DNA from: Nanoarchaeota archaeon
Lineage (GTDB): Archaea; EX4484-52; LFW-46
Direction of reading: 5' to 3'
DNA length: 64,000 nt
Assembly (NCBI GenBank): GCA_018897155.1
Contig: JAHILE010000048.1
Span: forward strand, 1-64,000
Shown here: piece by piece, positions 53,902 to 61,217 of the stretch
How positions within the stretch are numbered: the first letter of the stretch is position 1
How the letters are laid out: every line of letters starts with the position of its first letter
Translations under genes and position numbers: made by a program
Notes under the pieces: generated by a model
Databases searched by the model: none
Told to the model about the DNA's origin: nothing
What the model saw: the letters and a program-made list of their open reading frames with translations, nothing else

Positions 53902-53985
53902 ACATATAAAGTTTTGCATTTTTGCAGCTAATCAAATATCAAAATTATGTGAATAAATGTTTATAAATCCGTTCACAGCGTTCTC

Positions 53986-54016
53986 GGCTTTTCAAATTTT
54001 CCGAATTTGAAAATCC
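53986..54016 (-). repeat. Long palindromic hairpin after dcd
   Basis: TTTTCAAATT (53989-53998) pairs perfectly with AATTTGAAAA (54004-54013), extended by GG/CC across one mismatch, with a 5-nt loop. It resembles the hairpin inside the broken csaA gene (GGCTTTTCAAGC...). It may act as a terminator for dcd, though no T-run follows. Confidence 0.6.
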
Positions 54017-54024
54017 TTAGAACA

Positions 54025-54633
54025 TTACGCTTTCTTCACTTCATCCGCCCTGCTTTGGCTCGCGCCGCGTTCATTAAAGTATTTCGCGGTCTTTTTCGCG
54101 CCGTAAGGCACTTCCGCTGGGCTTGAAAGCAATTCAAGAACAAGCTGGCATATCCGCATACCAGGCGTCAGCTTTATCGGAAGCTTCCCTATATTTGCAA
54201 GCTCAAGCGTCAAATGACCTTTGTATCCTGCATCAACAACGCCTGCGGTGCTGTGCACTTGCAAGCCCAATCTGCCAAGCGAGCTTCTGCCCTCAAGCCG
54301 GCCAACAAGATCTGTCGGCATCTCGACATGCTCCATAAGCGATGCCAGAACGAATTCTCCTGGATGAAGAACAAACGGCTTTTCGGAAATTATGAGCGTG
54401 CTATATTCATATTCCTCGATTTCTGCACCATCCGACTGCCACTCAGATATTTTTGTATCGCTAAATGTCGCAGGATCTATTATGGAATGGTTCGACAGCT
54501 TGAATGTGCGGAACCGCGTGCCTAGGCGCAAATCAACAGAGCTTGCGCCCAACTGGAGCGAAAGATCAATCGGCTCGGCTTTGAAGTCGCCCTTTAAAAG
54601 GCGCGCCTTTATATCGCGGTCTGAGAGAACCAT
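54025..54633 (-). CDS. dcd: dCTP deaminase (possibly bifunctional with dUTPase)
   Basis: The 202-aa protein has the trimeric dUTPase/Dcd fold with 'GRSSLGRLGLQVHSTAGVVDAGYKG' carrying the active-site Arg-Ser-Ser and 'LTLELAN' with the catalytic Glu. 'LHPGEFVLASLMEHVEMP' is typical of Dcd. It makes dUTP (or dUMP) from dCTP for dTMP synthesis. Length is near normal. A TATAAA ~25 nt upstream suggests a leaderless mRNA. Confidence 0.92.
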   Translation of the reverse strand: MVLSDRDIKARLLKGDFKAEPIDLSLQLGASSVDLRLGTRFRTFKLSNHSIIDPATFSDTKISEWQSDGAEIEEYEYSTLIISEKPFVLHPGEFVLASLMEHVEMPTDLVGRLEGRSSLGRLGLQVHSTAGVVDAGYKGHLTLELANIGKLPIKLTPGMRICQLVLELLSSPAEVPYGAKKTAKYFNERGASQSRADEVKKA

Positions 54634-54654
54634 ACCACATTATTCCAAAAGAAG

Positions 54655-54664
54655 TTTTATAAAT
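54655..54664. promoter_or_regulatory. Shared TATA element between dcd and the cupin gene
   Basis: TTTTATAAATT lies ~25 nt from both the dcd ATG (54633, minus) and the cupin ATG (54686, plus). Confidence 0.45.
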
Positions 54665-54685
54665 TATGGCGCGCGCATATAACTT

Positions 54686-55027
54686 ATGCCAGTCATACGT
54701 CTTCCAAAAGAATATTCTTTTGAAAAATTCGGAATAAAAGGCAGAACATTTGACACAAAATCTATAAACAACGCCATCAAGTTCAATATTATCGAAACCG
54801 AAAAAGGGCATGAAACGCGAATAAGGGAGAAAGAATGCACATTCCACTACTTCATAATTGAAGGCGCAGGAAATTTTGAAATTGACGGCAACGTAAAAAG
54901 TTGCCAAAAAGGCGATTTAGTGATTGTGCGTAAAGGCGCGGCTTTTAAGTACACCGGAAAAATGAAGATGCTGTTGGTTTCGCAGCCCTGGTGGAATCCA
55001 GAGCAGGAAGAGATATTGGCAGATTAA
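54686..55027 (+). CDS. Small single-domain cupin
   Basis: The 113-aa protein has the cupin beta-barrel pattern: motif 1-like 'CTFHYFIIEGAGNFEIDG', then 'CQKGDLVIVRKGAAFKYTG' (motif 2-like, PxG replaced by RKG). Only one metal-type His is obvious, so metal binding is doubtful. It ends 'VSQPWWNPEQEE', common in small sugar-isomerase-like cupins. Function is not assignable. Confidence 0.75.
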   Translation: MPVIRLPKEYSFEKFGIKGRTFDTKSINNAIKFNIIETEKGHETRIREKECTFHYFIIEGAGNFEIDGNVKSCQKGDLVIVRKGAAFKYTGKMKMLLVSQPWWNPEQEEILAD

Positions 55028-56203
55028 TTAAAACCATTTCTTCTCTTTCTTCTTTTCCTCTTCCTCTTCTTTCTTCTGCACCTTCCAAACAGGCTTGAGC
55101 TTTTCGTCAAGGCCTTTTAGCGATGCTTTTGTATTGCCTACGCCGCAGGTATTTCCAACACCGACAATAAGGATTTTCTTCTTTTTAGTTTCAGTCACAA
55201 GCCGCTCAAGAATATTTACAACGCCTTCCTGCGCGTCAAAGACCTCTTTCTTCAAAGGTATTGAAGCTTCATCAGGCGCCATTTTTATCGCAATGCCGTC
55301 TGTTGGGATGTCATATTTCACCGCAACTTCTTCAATCTGCGAGCGCTCGACTCCCACACCACCCATCATGACGCCCACGCCTTCTGCAATAGAGCCGGTC
55401 TCTTCTCCTTCAAGCTTTCCTGCAGCATCTATTGTAATTATGTAGTCGATTTTCTCTTTCTTATGAAGCGCTTCAACCGCTTTGCCAAGCTTTCCAAGCG
55501 CGCTTCCAGGACCTTTTGCCTTAAGAACATATACCGTACGTCCTGCAAAAGTTTCTTTGCTCACAACAACCTCTTTTGCAACTTCATCGCCTTCTTTTGT
55601 CTTCAGGCTTGCAACAACCATTGGGCCTATCGCATCGCCAATCGGAATGCCGTCTGCAAATGCCTTTGTGGCTTTTGTATTTGCCTTTGCGACTTTCATA
55701 ATCATCGGCATAATCATCTGAAGCATCATTGCATATTGCAGATTGTTCGTTTTCCGGATCATTATGACATAATGCCTTATAACTTTGTAAATTTGGTTAA
55801 CCCCCATAGCGCCAATCATTGCAAATTTCAAGTTTGCTTTTTCAACCGCATCCATTTTAGGGGCAACGCTTTCGACAAAATATGAAAATCTGCGCTCGGA
55901 CTGGTTCATTATGTGCTCAATCTTATGGACGATTCCATAGGGGTCCAGATCAACCGGTGGTGCGATGAAGAAATCCATAAAATTCTTTACAGCATTTTTC
56001 TGCTTTGCGTCCGGCTTGTCGCTGATTTTTTTCAGAACATATTCTTCGGACGCTTTTCGATAGCCTTCAAGCTCTTTTAGATCACCATCAAGCTTGTAGG
56101 TCATCTGCCAGATCATAATTCTCGGATAGAGAAAGAAAAAAAGCATCATCAGTATAAACGAAATTATACCGTTATCGCCAGTCAAAAAGTTTGCATATGA
56201 CAT
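55028..56203 (-). CDS. DUF1512 archaeal membrane protein
   Basis: The ATG at 56203 gives 391 aa; the longer frame to 56371 adds 56 residues not typical of the family. An N-terminal membrane helix ('GIISFILMMLFFFLYPRIM') is followed by 'WQMTYKLDGDLKELEGY' and a large soluble domain with 'GVNQIYKVIRHYVIM' and the Gly-rich 'ILIVGVGNTCGVGNTKASL'. This is the layout of the archaea-specific DUF1512 family, whose function is unknown. A TATATAAAG lies ~25 nt upstream. The C-terminus is very Lys/Glu-rich. Confidence 0.8.
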   Translation of the reverse strand: MSYANFLTGDNGIISFILMMLFFFLYPRIMIWQMTYKLDGDLKELEGYRKASEEYVLKKISDKPDAKQKNAVKNFMDFFIAPPVDLDPYGIVHKIEHIMNQSERRFSYFVESVAPKMDAVEKANLKFAMIGAMGVNQIYKVIRHYVIMIRKTNNLQYAMMLQMIMPMIMKVAKANTKATKAFADGIPIGDAIGPMVVASLKTKEGDEVAKEVVVSKETFAGRTVYVLKAKGPGSALGKLGKAVEALHKKEKIDYIITIDAAGKLEGEETGSIAEGVGVMMGGVGVERSQIEEVAVKYDIPTDGIAIKMAPDEASIPLKKEVFDAQEGVVNILERLVTETKKKKILIVGVGNTCGVGNTKASLKGLDEKLKPVWKVQKKEEEEEKKKEKKWF

Positions 56204-56295
56204 GCAGTTACTTTTTATTTTCAGCTTTATATAGGTTAAACAACATAGTATATTATAATCGTTAATGTCGTAGTAATCACTTAAAGTGAGCAAAT

Positions 56296-57009
56296 ATGTC
56301 CGACTCAGATTCAGGTCATTCTGAAAGAAAAATCGCTGCATTGCTATTGATTGCAGTTGTTGCGGGTGCAATAGGCATTTATAGTTATGGGCAGGAACAT
56401 CCGGAAAGCATGGATTCTTTCAGCTCTGTTTTTAAAAGCATAACTTTGCCGACGGGTTTTGCAATTTTCGGAAGCGAAAAATCGGAAGAACTTGTAATTG
56501 ATGCAGAACTGATATTTGATATGCCTCCAACTGCTGAGGCAGAAATCAAAAGCCCCGCAGAATCCATACTAATTTCATTTGCAAATCCGAACAATACATT
56601 TATAATAGAGAACACACCATGGCAATATCCTTCAAAAACAGAAATCATTCTTAAAAACTACACCGGTAAAATAGGTATTTCAGCTCCAACTTCGATAAAA
56701 GGTATTGCAAAAGGAGTTACTGTAAATTCGGCAACGATTCCATATTCGGACAAGAGTATCAGCGTATCCGCATCTTCTTTTGCATTTGATTATATTGCTT
56801 TCAATAATGTATTGGGATTGAATCTGGAACTTAAAAACATAAGCGGAACCATAAAGGCAAAGAACAGCAAGAACTCCGCAGTATATACGGTTTCAAACAG
56901 CATTCTTTCACTTTCCTCTTTTTCGGGCGATATAACATACTATGGAACAAAACTCATTCTTCAAGGCTCCGGAAAAATTGACACCGAGCTGTTAGGGGTA
57001 AAAAAGTAA
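56296..57009 (+). CDS. Membrane-anchored beta-rich protein of unknown function
   Basis: The 237-aa protein has a short cytoplasmic N-terminus, one membrane span (~13-31) and an extracellular domain of repeated short beta strands with Ser/Ile/Asn bias. GTGAG lies before the ATG. It is 14 nt from the next membrane gene, likely one operon. No family is recognised. Confidence 0.6.
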   Translation: MSDSDSGHSERKIAALLLIAVVAGAIGIYSYGQEHPESMDSFSSVFKSITLPTGFAIFGSEKSEELVIDAELIFDMPPTAEAEIKSPAESILISFANPNNTFIIENTPWQYPSKTEIILKNYTGKIGISAPTSIKGIAKGVTVNSATIPYSDKSISVSASSFAFDYIAFNNVLGLNLELKNISGTIKAKNSKNSAVYTVSNSILSLSSFSGDITYYGTKLILQGSGKIDTELLGVKK

Positions 57010-57023
57010 CGGATGTTACAGCC

Positions 57024-57455
57024 ATGTTTGAAAATCTTGCACTTACAGACAGTATGATTCTTGTATTCATACTTGCGGCTTTTCTTGTGATAGGATACAA
57101 GGTCCTGTCGATATTGAAAAATGTTGCGATAATAGCGTTTCTTGCATACATATTTCCGCTCGTTCTGAACAACATTTTCGGCGCGTCTTTTCAGACCGGC
57201 TTTGAAGCGCAACTGCATTACGTCACTATTGCTCTTGGGCTATATCTTGTGTATGAAGTCCTTGAGCTATTTGTCGGAATTGGCAGCATAATTTTTGGAA
57301 TTTTCGAAATTCTTGCAATGCCAATTGTGTGGATATATGATGCGATAAAGGCGCTTCTTGGCGGGAAGAAGAAAATGAAAGAAATAAAGAAAGAGAAACA
57401 AAAAGAGAAGGAGACAAATAATGATGATGAAAATCATACGGTTTCAAAAAATTGA
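57024..57455 (+). CDS. Small multi-helix membrane protein
   Basis: The 143-aa protein has four predicted membrane helices (~10-30, 32-52, 64-82, 85-110), then a Lys/Glu-rich cytoplasmic tail. It follows the previous membrane gene by 14 nt. Its 3' end overlaps the convergent nuclease gene by 22 nt. Function unknown. Confidence 0.6.
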   Translation: MFENLALTDSMILVFILAAFLVIGYKVLSILKNVAIIAFLAYIFPLVLNNIFGASFQTGFEAQLHYVTIALGLYLVYEVLELFVGIGSIIFGIFEILAMPIVWIYDAIKALLGGKKKMKEIKKEKQKEKETNNDDENHTVSKN

Positions 57456-57991
57456 ACTGCAAATTTGCAGAATTCTATAATAATTTCACGGTCTGTTTCA
57501 AATTCTTTCCTATTGCCCAGATACTGAAACTCTTTTCCATTTTTCAGTTCTTCTACTGTCGCGCATTTTATGTGCTTTTTTGAAACAAGAACTATGTGCG
57601 CGTTTCTATACGGATACTCATCTCCGCCAAGGTCTTTGTAGGTAAATTCTCCACTCGCCCTGAATTTCACTTCGACAAAAAAGACATCGTTAGTCTTTTT
57701 AGATTGAACTACGAAATCAGGCATTCTTTTGATATTTGTCGCAACATCGCCATGCACTCCTTTGAGCAAAGTCATAACACCGGGAATGCTGTTTTCCATT
57801 CCGTATCTGAAAACATTATAATTTAAAGTCAGAAATAGCTCCTCAATAATAGTCTCTGCAATGCGGCCCTTGATGACATTATATCTGTAGTCCAATTCGT
57901 TCTCTTTTTTGCTTTCTTTTTTGAAGCAATCAAGACATAATGTATGTGTGCTGTTTTCGAGTTGCTTTCCGCATTTGGAACAAGAAACCAT
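57434..57991 (-). CDS. Zinc-ribbon plus PD-(D/E)XK nuclease-like protein
   Basis: With the ATG at 57991 (185 aa; the TTG at 58000 is the alternative) the protein opens with 'CSKCGKQ' and 'LCLDCFKK' (CxxC...CxxC zinc ribbon). A helix with 'IKGRIAETIIEELF' follows, then 'RMPDFVVQ' and 'FFVEVKFR', the PD...ExK core of restriction-type nucleases. 'RNAHIVLVSKK' continues the fold. It probably cuts DNA or RNA; the target is unknown. Confidence 0.75.
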   Translation of the reverse strand: MVSCSKCGKQLENSTHTLCLDCFKKESKKENELDYRYNVIKGRIAETIIEELFLTLNYNVFRYGMENSIPGVMTLLKGVHGDVATNIKRMPDFVVQSKKTNDVFFVEVKFRASGEFTYKDLGGDEYPYRNAHIVLVSKKHIKCATVEELKNGKEFQYLGNRKEFETDREIIIEFCKFAVQFFETV

Positions 57992-58066
57992 AATAAACAA
58001 TGTGTTTCGGAGTTAATAAACAAGTGACTTCTTAAACTTTTTCGCGCACTATATATTTTATATCAC

Positions 58067-58268
58067 ACGGCAATGGTCTAGGGGTATGACATGAGCTTCC
58101 CACAACCGCATAATCGGTGACGTTTTTTGGCTCGAAAGAGACAAAAAAGCTTGGCACGTTAGTGCCATGACTTAGGGCGACCGCGCTTTGGCACGGTCAC
58201 CTGTTTAGAGTCATCAATTATAGGCTCGGAAATAGCTTATAGCCTGGGTTCGATTCCCGGTTGCCGTA
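58067..58268 (+). tRNA. tRNA-Gly (CCC) with a 131-nt intron
   Basis: Exons are 58067-58102 and 58234-58268, giving a 71-nt mature tRNA. Acceptor ACGGCAA pairs with TTGCCGT, discriminator A. The D-arm is GTC...GAC, the anticodon arm TGAGC-TTCCCAA-GCTTA (one G-U), and the T-arm CTGGG-TTCGATT-CCCGG. The intron sits after position 37, the usual archaeal site. A splice motif is visible: TTCC (58097-58100) pairs with GGAA (58228-58231), leaving 3-nt bulges CA|C and AT|A cut at the predicted junctions. The outer intron helix is weak (relaxed bulge-helix-bulge). Confidence 0.9.
58103..58233 (+). other. Structured tRNA intron
   Basis: 131 nt with at least three hairpins: TTTTTTG-g-CTC-GAAA-GAG-a-CAAAAAA, TGGCAC-GTTA-GTGCCA and GACCG...CGGTC. 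No clear box C/D pair or homing-endonuclease frame is seen. Confidence 0.7.
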
Positions 58269-58316
58269 TATTTCATTATATTCTCAATTTAAAAATCTTG
58301 CGCCCGCACTTATTTC

Positions 58317-58862
58317 ATGGAATTCGGACTTAGCCCAAGAGAAAAAATCCTGCGCGAATTCGGCATAAGCGCGCATGATGTATGGTATGTGGGCGCGATT
58401 GACGAGCGGATATATGCAGACGAGATCCTCAAATCAAATGGCGTAACGGTGCAATCGGCAGTGCGTGAAGATGGCGGGATTAAAATCGACCTCGATGTTG
58501 CATCTCACAAAAGCAGTGGCTCCTATAACGTAACGCTTTTTCTGGAAAAGCAATTCGAAATAGGCGGAATCGGCTATTATGCCGCAAAAATGGAAGAATC
58601 GATGCATAGATGCTTTGAAACCAGTTTCCGGCGCAGGGAGGCAGACCACCACATTCTTGCAGCCAATGAGTATGTTAAAAAGAATCTCCAAAAAATAGGC
58701 AAAAAACATGGCTTGGGAAATATCGCATCCCATACTGAGCACAAGCCTATCCCGCCTACGATTGTAGATTATTTTTATACCTGCAAGTATGTCAATGCGA
58801 ACGACCGCCTGAAAAATACTTATAATTATATAAAACAAAGATATGAGAAGGAAAGAAGGTAA
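58317..58862 (+). CDS. Protein of unknown function
   Basis: The 181-aa soluble alpha/beta protein contains 'HDVWYVGAIDERIYADEIL', a beta-rich middle ('GSYNVTLFLEKQFEIGG') and a basic helical end ('NTYNYIKQRYEKERR'). His-rich 'ADHHILAANEY' and 'ASHTEHKPIPP' could bind metal. It lies 5 nt before the broken csaA gene. No family is recognised. Confidence 0.55.
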   Translation: MEFGLSPREKILREFGISAHDVWYVGAIDERIYADEILKSNGVTVQSAVREDGGIKIDLDVASHKSSGSYNVTLFLEKQFEIGGIGYYAAKMEESMHRCFETSFRRREADHHILAANEYVKKNLQKIGKKHGLGNIASHTEHKPIPPTIVDYFYTCKYVNANDRLKNTYNYIKQRYEKERR

Positions 58863-58966
58863 GTGCTATGGATGGCGATAAATTGAACATAACCTGGTCA
58901 GACTTTGAAAAAGTCGAGCTGCGCGCCGGCACAATCATAAAGGCAGAAGATTTTCCTGAAGCCAAA

Positions 58967-59016
58967 ATCCTTTCGCAAGCTTCTCTTGCTCTAGGCTTTT
59001 CAAGCTTCGCTTGAAA
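58967..59016 (+). repeat. Insert 1 in the csaA-like gene
   Basis: It holds a small hairpin (GCAAG-cttct-CTTGC) and most of a strong one, GGCTTTTCAAGC (58994-59005) with GCTTGAAAAAGCC (59009-59021). The second arm runs into the restored csaA frame. Confidence 0.65.
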
Positions 59017-59070
59017 AAGCCGGCATATAAGCTTCTGATTGACTTCGGCGAATTCGGGATAAAAAAATCA

Positions 59071-59165
59071 AGTCATGAAAATCTTCATGCATAATGTTCA
59101 GATTTTCAAGCCTTTGAAAGTTTCGCTCCGCAGTATTAATTAGCGGGGCTTCAACTATTCAAAAC
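59071..59165 (+). repeat. Insert 2 in the csaA-like gene
   Basis: TGAAAATCT (59076-59084) pairs exactly with AGATTTTCA (59100-59108), and CCGC/GCGG flanks a second loop near 59128-59146. The stretch ATTTTCAAGC also occurs upstream of tbp (~24013). Confidence 0.6.
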
Positions 59166-59360
59166 GCGCAAATCACAAAGCACTACAAGAAAGATGAACT
59201 GGTCGGAAAGCAGGTAATCTGCGTGGTAAATTTCGCGCCGAAGCAAATCGGAAATTTCATATCCGAAGTTCTTACAACAGGATTTCCGGACGAGCGCGGC
59301 GATATAGTGCTGGCAGAGACTGAAAGAAAAGTACAGAACGGCGCGAAACTTATGTGAATT

Positions 59361-59972
59361 TCAAATTTTAACGCCGGTTGCAGAAAGCTCTTTAATCAGT
59401 CCAACAAAATCCTTTTTCTCAAAATCAAAGAAGAGTGTCTTGAATCCCATGCGCGCGGGAATCTCAAGATTCTTTTTCGAGTTGTCGATAAAAACACATT
59501 CCTCTGGCTTTACTTTCAACGCGTCAAGCGCAACTTTAAATATTCGCTCTTCCTTTTTTGTCGAGCCGACATCTGCCGAAAGAATTATGGCATCGAATTT
59601 CTCGCGCAGCCTGAACTCATCAACAATCGCGCCGAAGCGCGCTTTGGTGTTGTCGGTTATGATTCCGACTTTGTAGTTTTTGCGCAATTTTTCCGAAAGC
59701 GCAAGCATTTTTTCATTCACCGGCGTATTCCTGAATGCAGAATCAAGCAATGAAATGTCGATTTTTTTGCTGGTGCATTTGCAGAATCCTTCCCAAAAAT
59801 CAGAATGAGAAATTTTCCCGGTATCAAGGCCGTTGCAATGCCTGAAATAGCACGTAAGGAGTTTCTCAAGTTCTATTCCCGTCTCATTATGCAAATTGAA
59901 GCAGACATTATAGGCTCCAAAACCGAAATTAGTAAGCACGCCGTCAAAATCAAAGAAAATGGCTTTTATCAT
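59361..59972 (-). CDS. HAD-superfamily phosphatase
   Basis: The 203-aa protein has motif I 'FFDFDGVLTNF' (DxD), motif II 'VGIITDNT', and motif III/IV Lys and Asp in 'ADVGSTKKEERIF' and 'CVFIDNSKKNL'. An alpha-helical cap lies at ~15-85. It resembles beta-phosphoglucomutase/haloacid-dehalogenase-type members that act on small phosphates. It converges on the broken csaA gene with 3 nt between stops. Confidence 0.88.
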   Translation of the reverse strand: MIKAIFFDFDGVLTNFGFGAYNVCFNLHNETGIELEKLLTCYFRHCNGLDTGKISHSDFWEGFCKCTSKKIDISLLDSAFRNTPVNEKMLALSEKLRKNYKVGIITDNTKARFGAIVDEFRLREKFDAIILSADVGSTKKEERIFKVALDALKVKPEECVFIDNSKKNLEIPARMGFKTLFFDFEKKDFVGLIKELSATGVKI

Positions 59973-60036
59973 AGATATTTTTGCGCGCCAAAACTTAAAT
60001 CATTATTACATTCTTACGGCGCTGATCAATCGGTTC

Positions 60037-60183
60037 TTACGCATCAACAATTTTCCAGAACTTCCTGTAATGCCTGCAGTAGCCTTTCATCTCTTTGCAG
60101 CCGTCTTTGTCGCGCACGCGCTTGTGGCTGAAAGCCATGCAGAACGTCCGCGCGCATTTTTTGCCAAGCATTTCACAGTGCAT
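60037..60183 (-). CDS. 48-residue Cys-rich small protein
   Basis: ATG at 60183 to TAA at 60037 encodes a basic protein with five Cys and two central His: 'MHCEMLGKKCARTFC' then 'FSHKRVRDKDGCKEMKGYC'. The spacing suggests a zinc-binding or disulfide mini-domain. GGGAG lies ~8 nt before the ATG, and a TATA-like AGTATATAAT (~60228-60237, minus strand) is ~45 nt upstream. The gene is too short for usual gene callers and no family is recognised. Confidence 0.55.
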   Translation of the reverse strand: MHCEMLGKKCARTFCMAFSHKRVRDKDGCKEMKGYCRHYRKFWKIVDA

Positions 60184-60227
60184 CAGATATCTCCCGATTT
60201 ATGTTCTGCACCAATTACACCAAAAAC

Positions 60228-60238
60228 ATTATATACTT
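60228..60238 (-). promoter_or_regulatory. TATA box of the Cys-rich small gene
   Basis: AGTATATAAT on the minus strand, with start-site spacing that leaves a ~25-nt leader carrying GGGAG. Confidence 0.4.
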
Positions 60239-60242
60239 TCAT

Positions 60243-61175
60243 CTACTGCGCGAATATTGCCTTCATCTCTTCATTCATCATCGGCGCCATCCCATCAGCC
60301 CATCCGTGCGTCTTGTAGTCAACAGTTATGAATTTCTTCGGCTCCAAAGCATAGCCGAAAGTCTTTTGCGCCATTTCAATCGGGATGACCGTATCGTTTG
60401 TCGAGTGAACCATCAAAACAAATCGCTGCGAAATCTTCGCTACATAAGCATCAGGATCTATTGCCTTATAGAAGCGCGCGACATCGCCGTTCTGGAACTG
60501 ATTATCCAGGGAATCGTATCCTGCAGTGCTTACTCCGACAACAGCCTTTATCCGCGGCTCTATTGCAGCAGCCATTACCGCAAATCTTCCGCCCATGCTC
60601 TCGCCGAAAACAATGATGTTTTTAGAATCAACATCATCGCGCTCTGCCAAAAAATCATACGCGCGGAGAACGTCAAAAACCATCTTGTGCGTAACCGGCT
60701 CACGGTTATCGATAAATGTCGCGTATTCTTCATCCCTCGAATTGATTCCGCCGCCTGTTTCACCGCTATTGCCGCGCTCATCAAGTGTCAAAGTAACATA
60801 ACCCCATTCGGCGAATTTTGCCGCCCTGCCGTCTTCGCCTTCTTTTGTTACTTGCGCGCCCGGAAGAAGAATTATTGCAGGTTTACGCGCATCAGTTGTT
60901 TTTGGAACGCGGAGAAGCGCATAGATGTTCTCCCCCTTGCTTTTATAAACAATCTTTGAAAGCTCGACTTGGGCAGTATCGTTCAGAATAGTTTTTGTGA
61001 ATTCAACAGCGCCGCGATTTTGCGGATATGTGAGAAGCCCCTCCTCGGTAATGTCCCACTTGTCGCTTGGTGAAAACGGCGCGATAATCTCGTTAAAATG
61101 GCGCACAAAAACAATGAGAAGAAAAATCGCAAGCATCAATCCGACAAACTTTCTGCCCTTCAGATAGCCGTTCAT
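60243..61175 (-). CDS. Membrane-anchored alpha/beta hydrolase
   Basis: The 310-aa protein has an N-terminal membrane helix (~9-25), then a dienelactone-hydrolase/acyl-peptidase-like fold. The triad is Ser in 'FGESMGGRFAV', Asp in 'HSTNDTVIP' and His in 'KTHGWADG'. 'LLPGAQVTKE' likely forms the oxyanion side. It probably hydrolyses esters or peptides at the cell surface. Substrate unknown. Confidence 0.88.
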   Translation of the reverse strand: MNGYLKGRKFVGLMLAIFLLIVFVRHFNEIIAPFSPSDKWDITEEGLLTYPQNRGAVEFTKTILNDTAQVELSKIVYKSKGENIYALLRVPKTTDARKPAIILLPGAQVTKEGEDGRAAKFAEWGYVTLTLDERGNSGETGGGINSRDEEYATFIDNREPVTHKMVFDVLRAYDFLAERDDVDSKNIIVFGESMGGRFAVMAAAIEPRIKAVVGVSTAGYDSLDNQFQNGDVARFYKAIDPDAYVAKISQRFVLMVHSTNDTVIPIEMAQKTFGYALEPKKFITVDYKTHGWADGMAPMMNEEMKAIFAQ

Positions 61176-61217
61176 GATTATTTTTCTGCATATATTTATA
61201 AATAACCCTTCTAAAAT

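Larger units (their letters stand above)
58868..59357 (+). pseudogene. CsaA/tRNA-binding-domain gene interrupted by two short hairpin-rich inserts
   Basis: Three pieces in three frames rebuild one protein. 58868-58966 gives 'MDGDKLNITWSDFEKVELRA...EDFPEAK', 59017-59070 gives 'KPAYKLLIDFGEFGIKKS', and 59166-59357 gives '[16 protein letters not shown]...[10 protein letters not shown]...[18 protein letters not shown]...NGAKLM'. This is a nearly complete CsaA-like tRNA-binding OB-fold protein (usually ~110 aa). Inserts of ~50 nt (58967-59016) and ~95 nt (59071-59165) break the frame with stops at 59012 and 59092. Both inserts can fold into hairpins. The flanking codons remain well conserved, so disruption is recent, or the inserts are removed from the RNA. 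An assembly artefact is less likely but possible. Confidence 0.85.

Noticed and set aside
58103-58233. Box C/D or H/ACA guide RNA inside the tRNA-Gly intron
   Set aside because: No convincing C box (RTGATGA) with a D box, nor an ACA box after a hairpin, could be placed.
58867-59170. Bulge-helix-bulge introns in the csaA-like gene
   Set aside because: The upstream exon ends do not pair convincingly with the insert 3' ends; kept only as an open possibility in the findings.
59805-60131. Plus-strand frame over the HAD gene start and the Cys-rich gene
   Set aside because: It is antisense to both, and the minus-strand 48-codon gene has a better ribosome site and TATA box.
60201-60959. 252-codon open frame on the plus strand
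   Set aside because: Antisense to the alpha/beta hydrolase, whose full catalytic triad confirms the minus strand.
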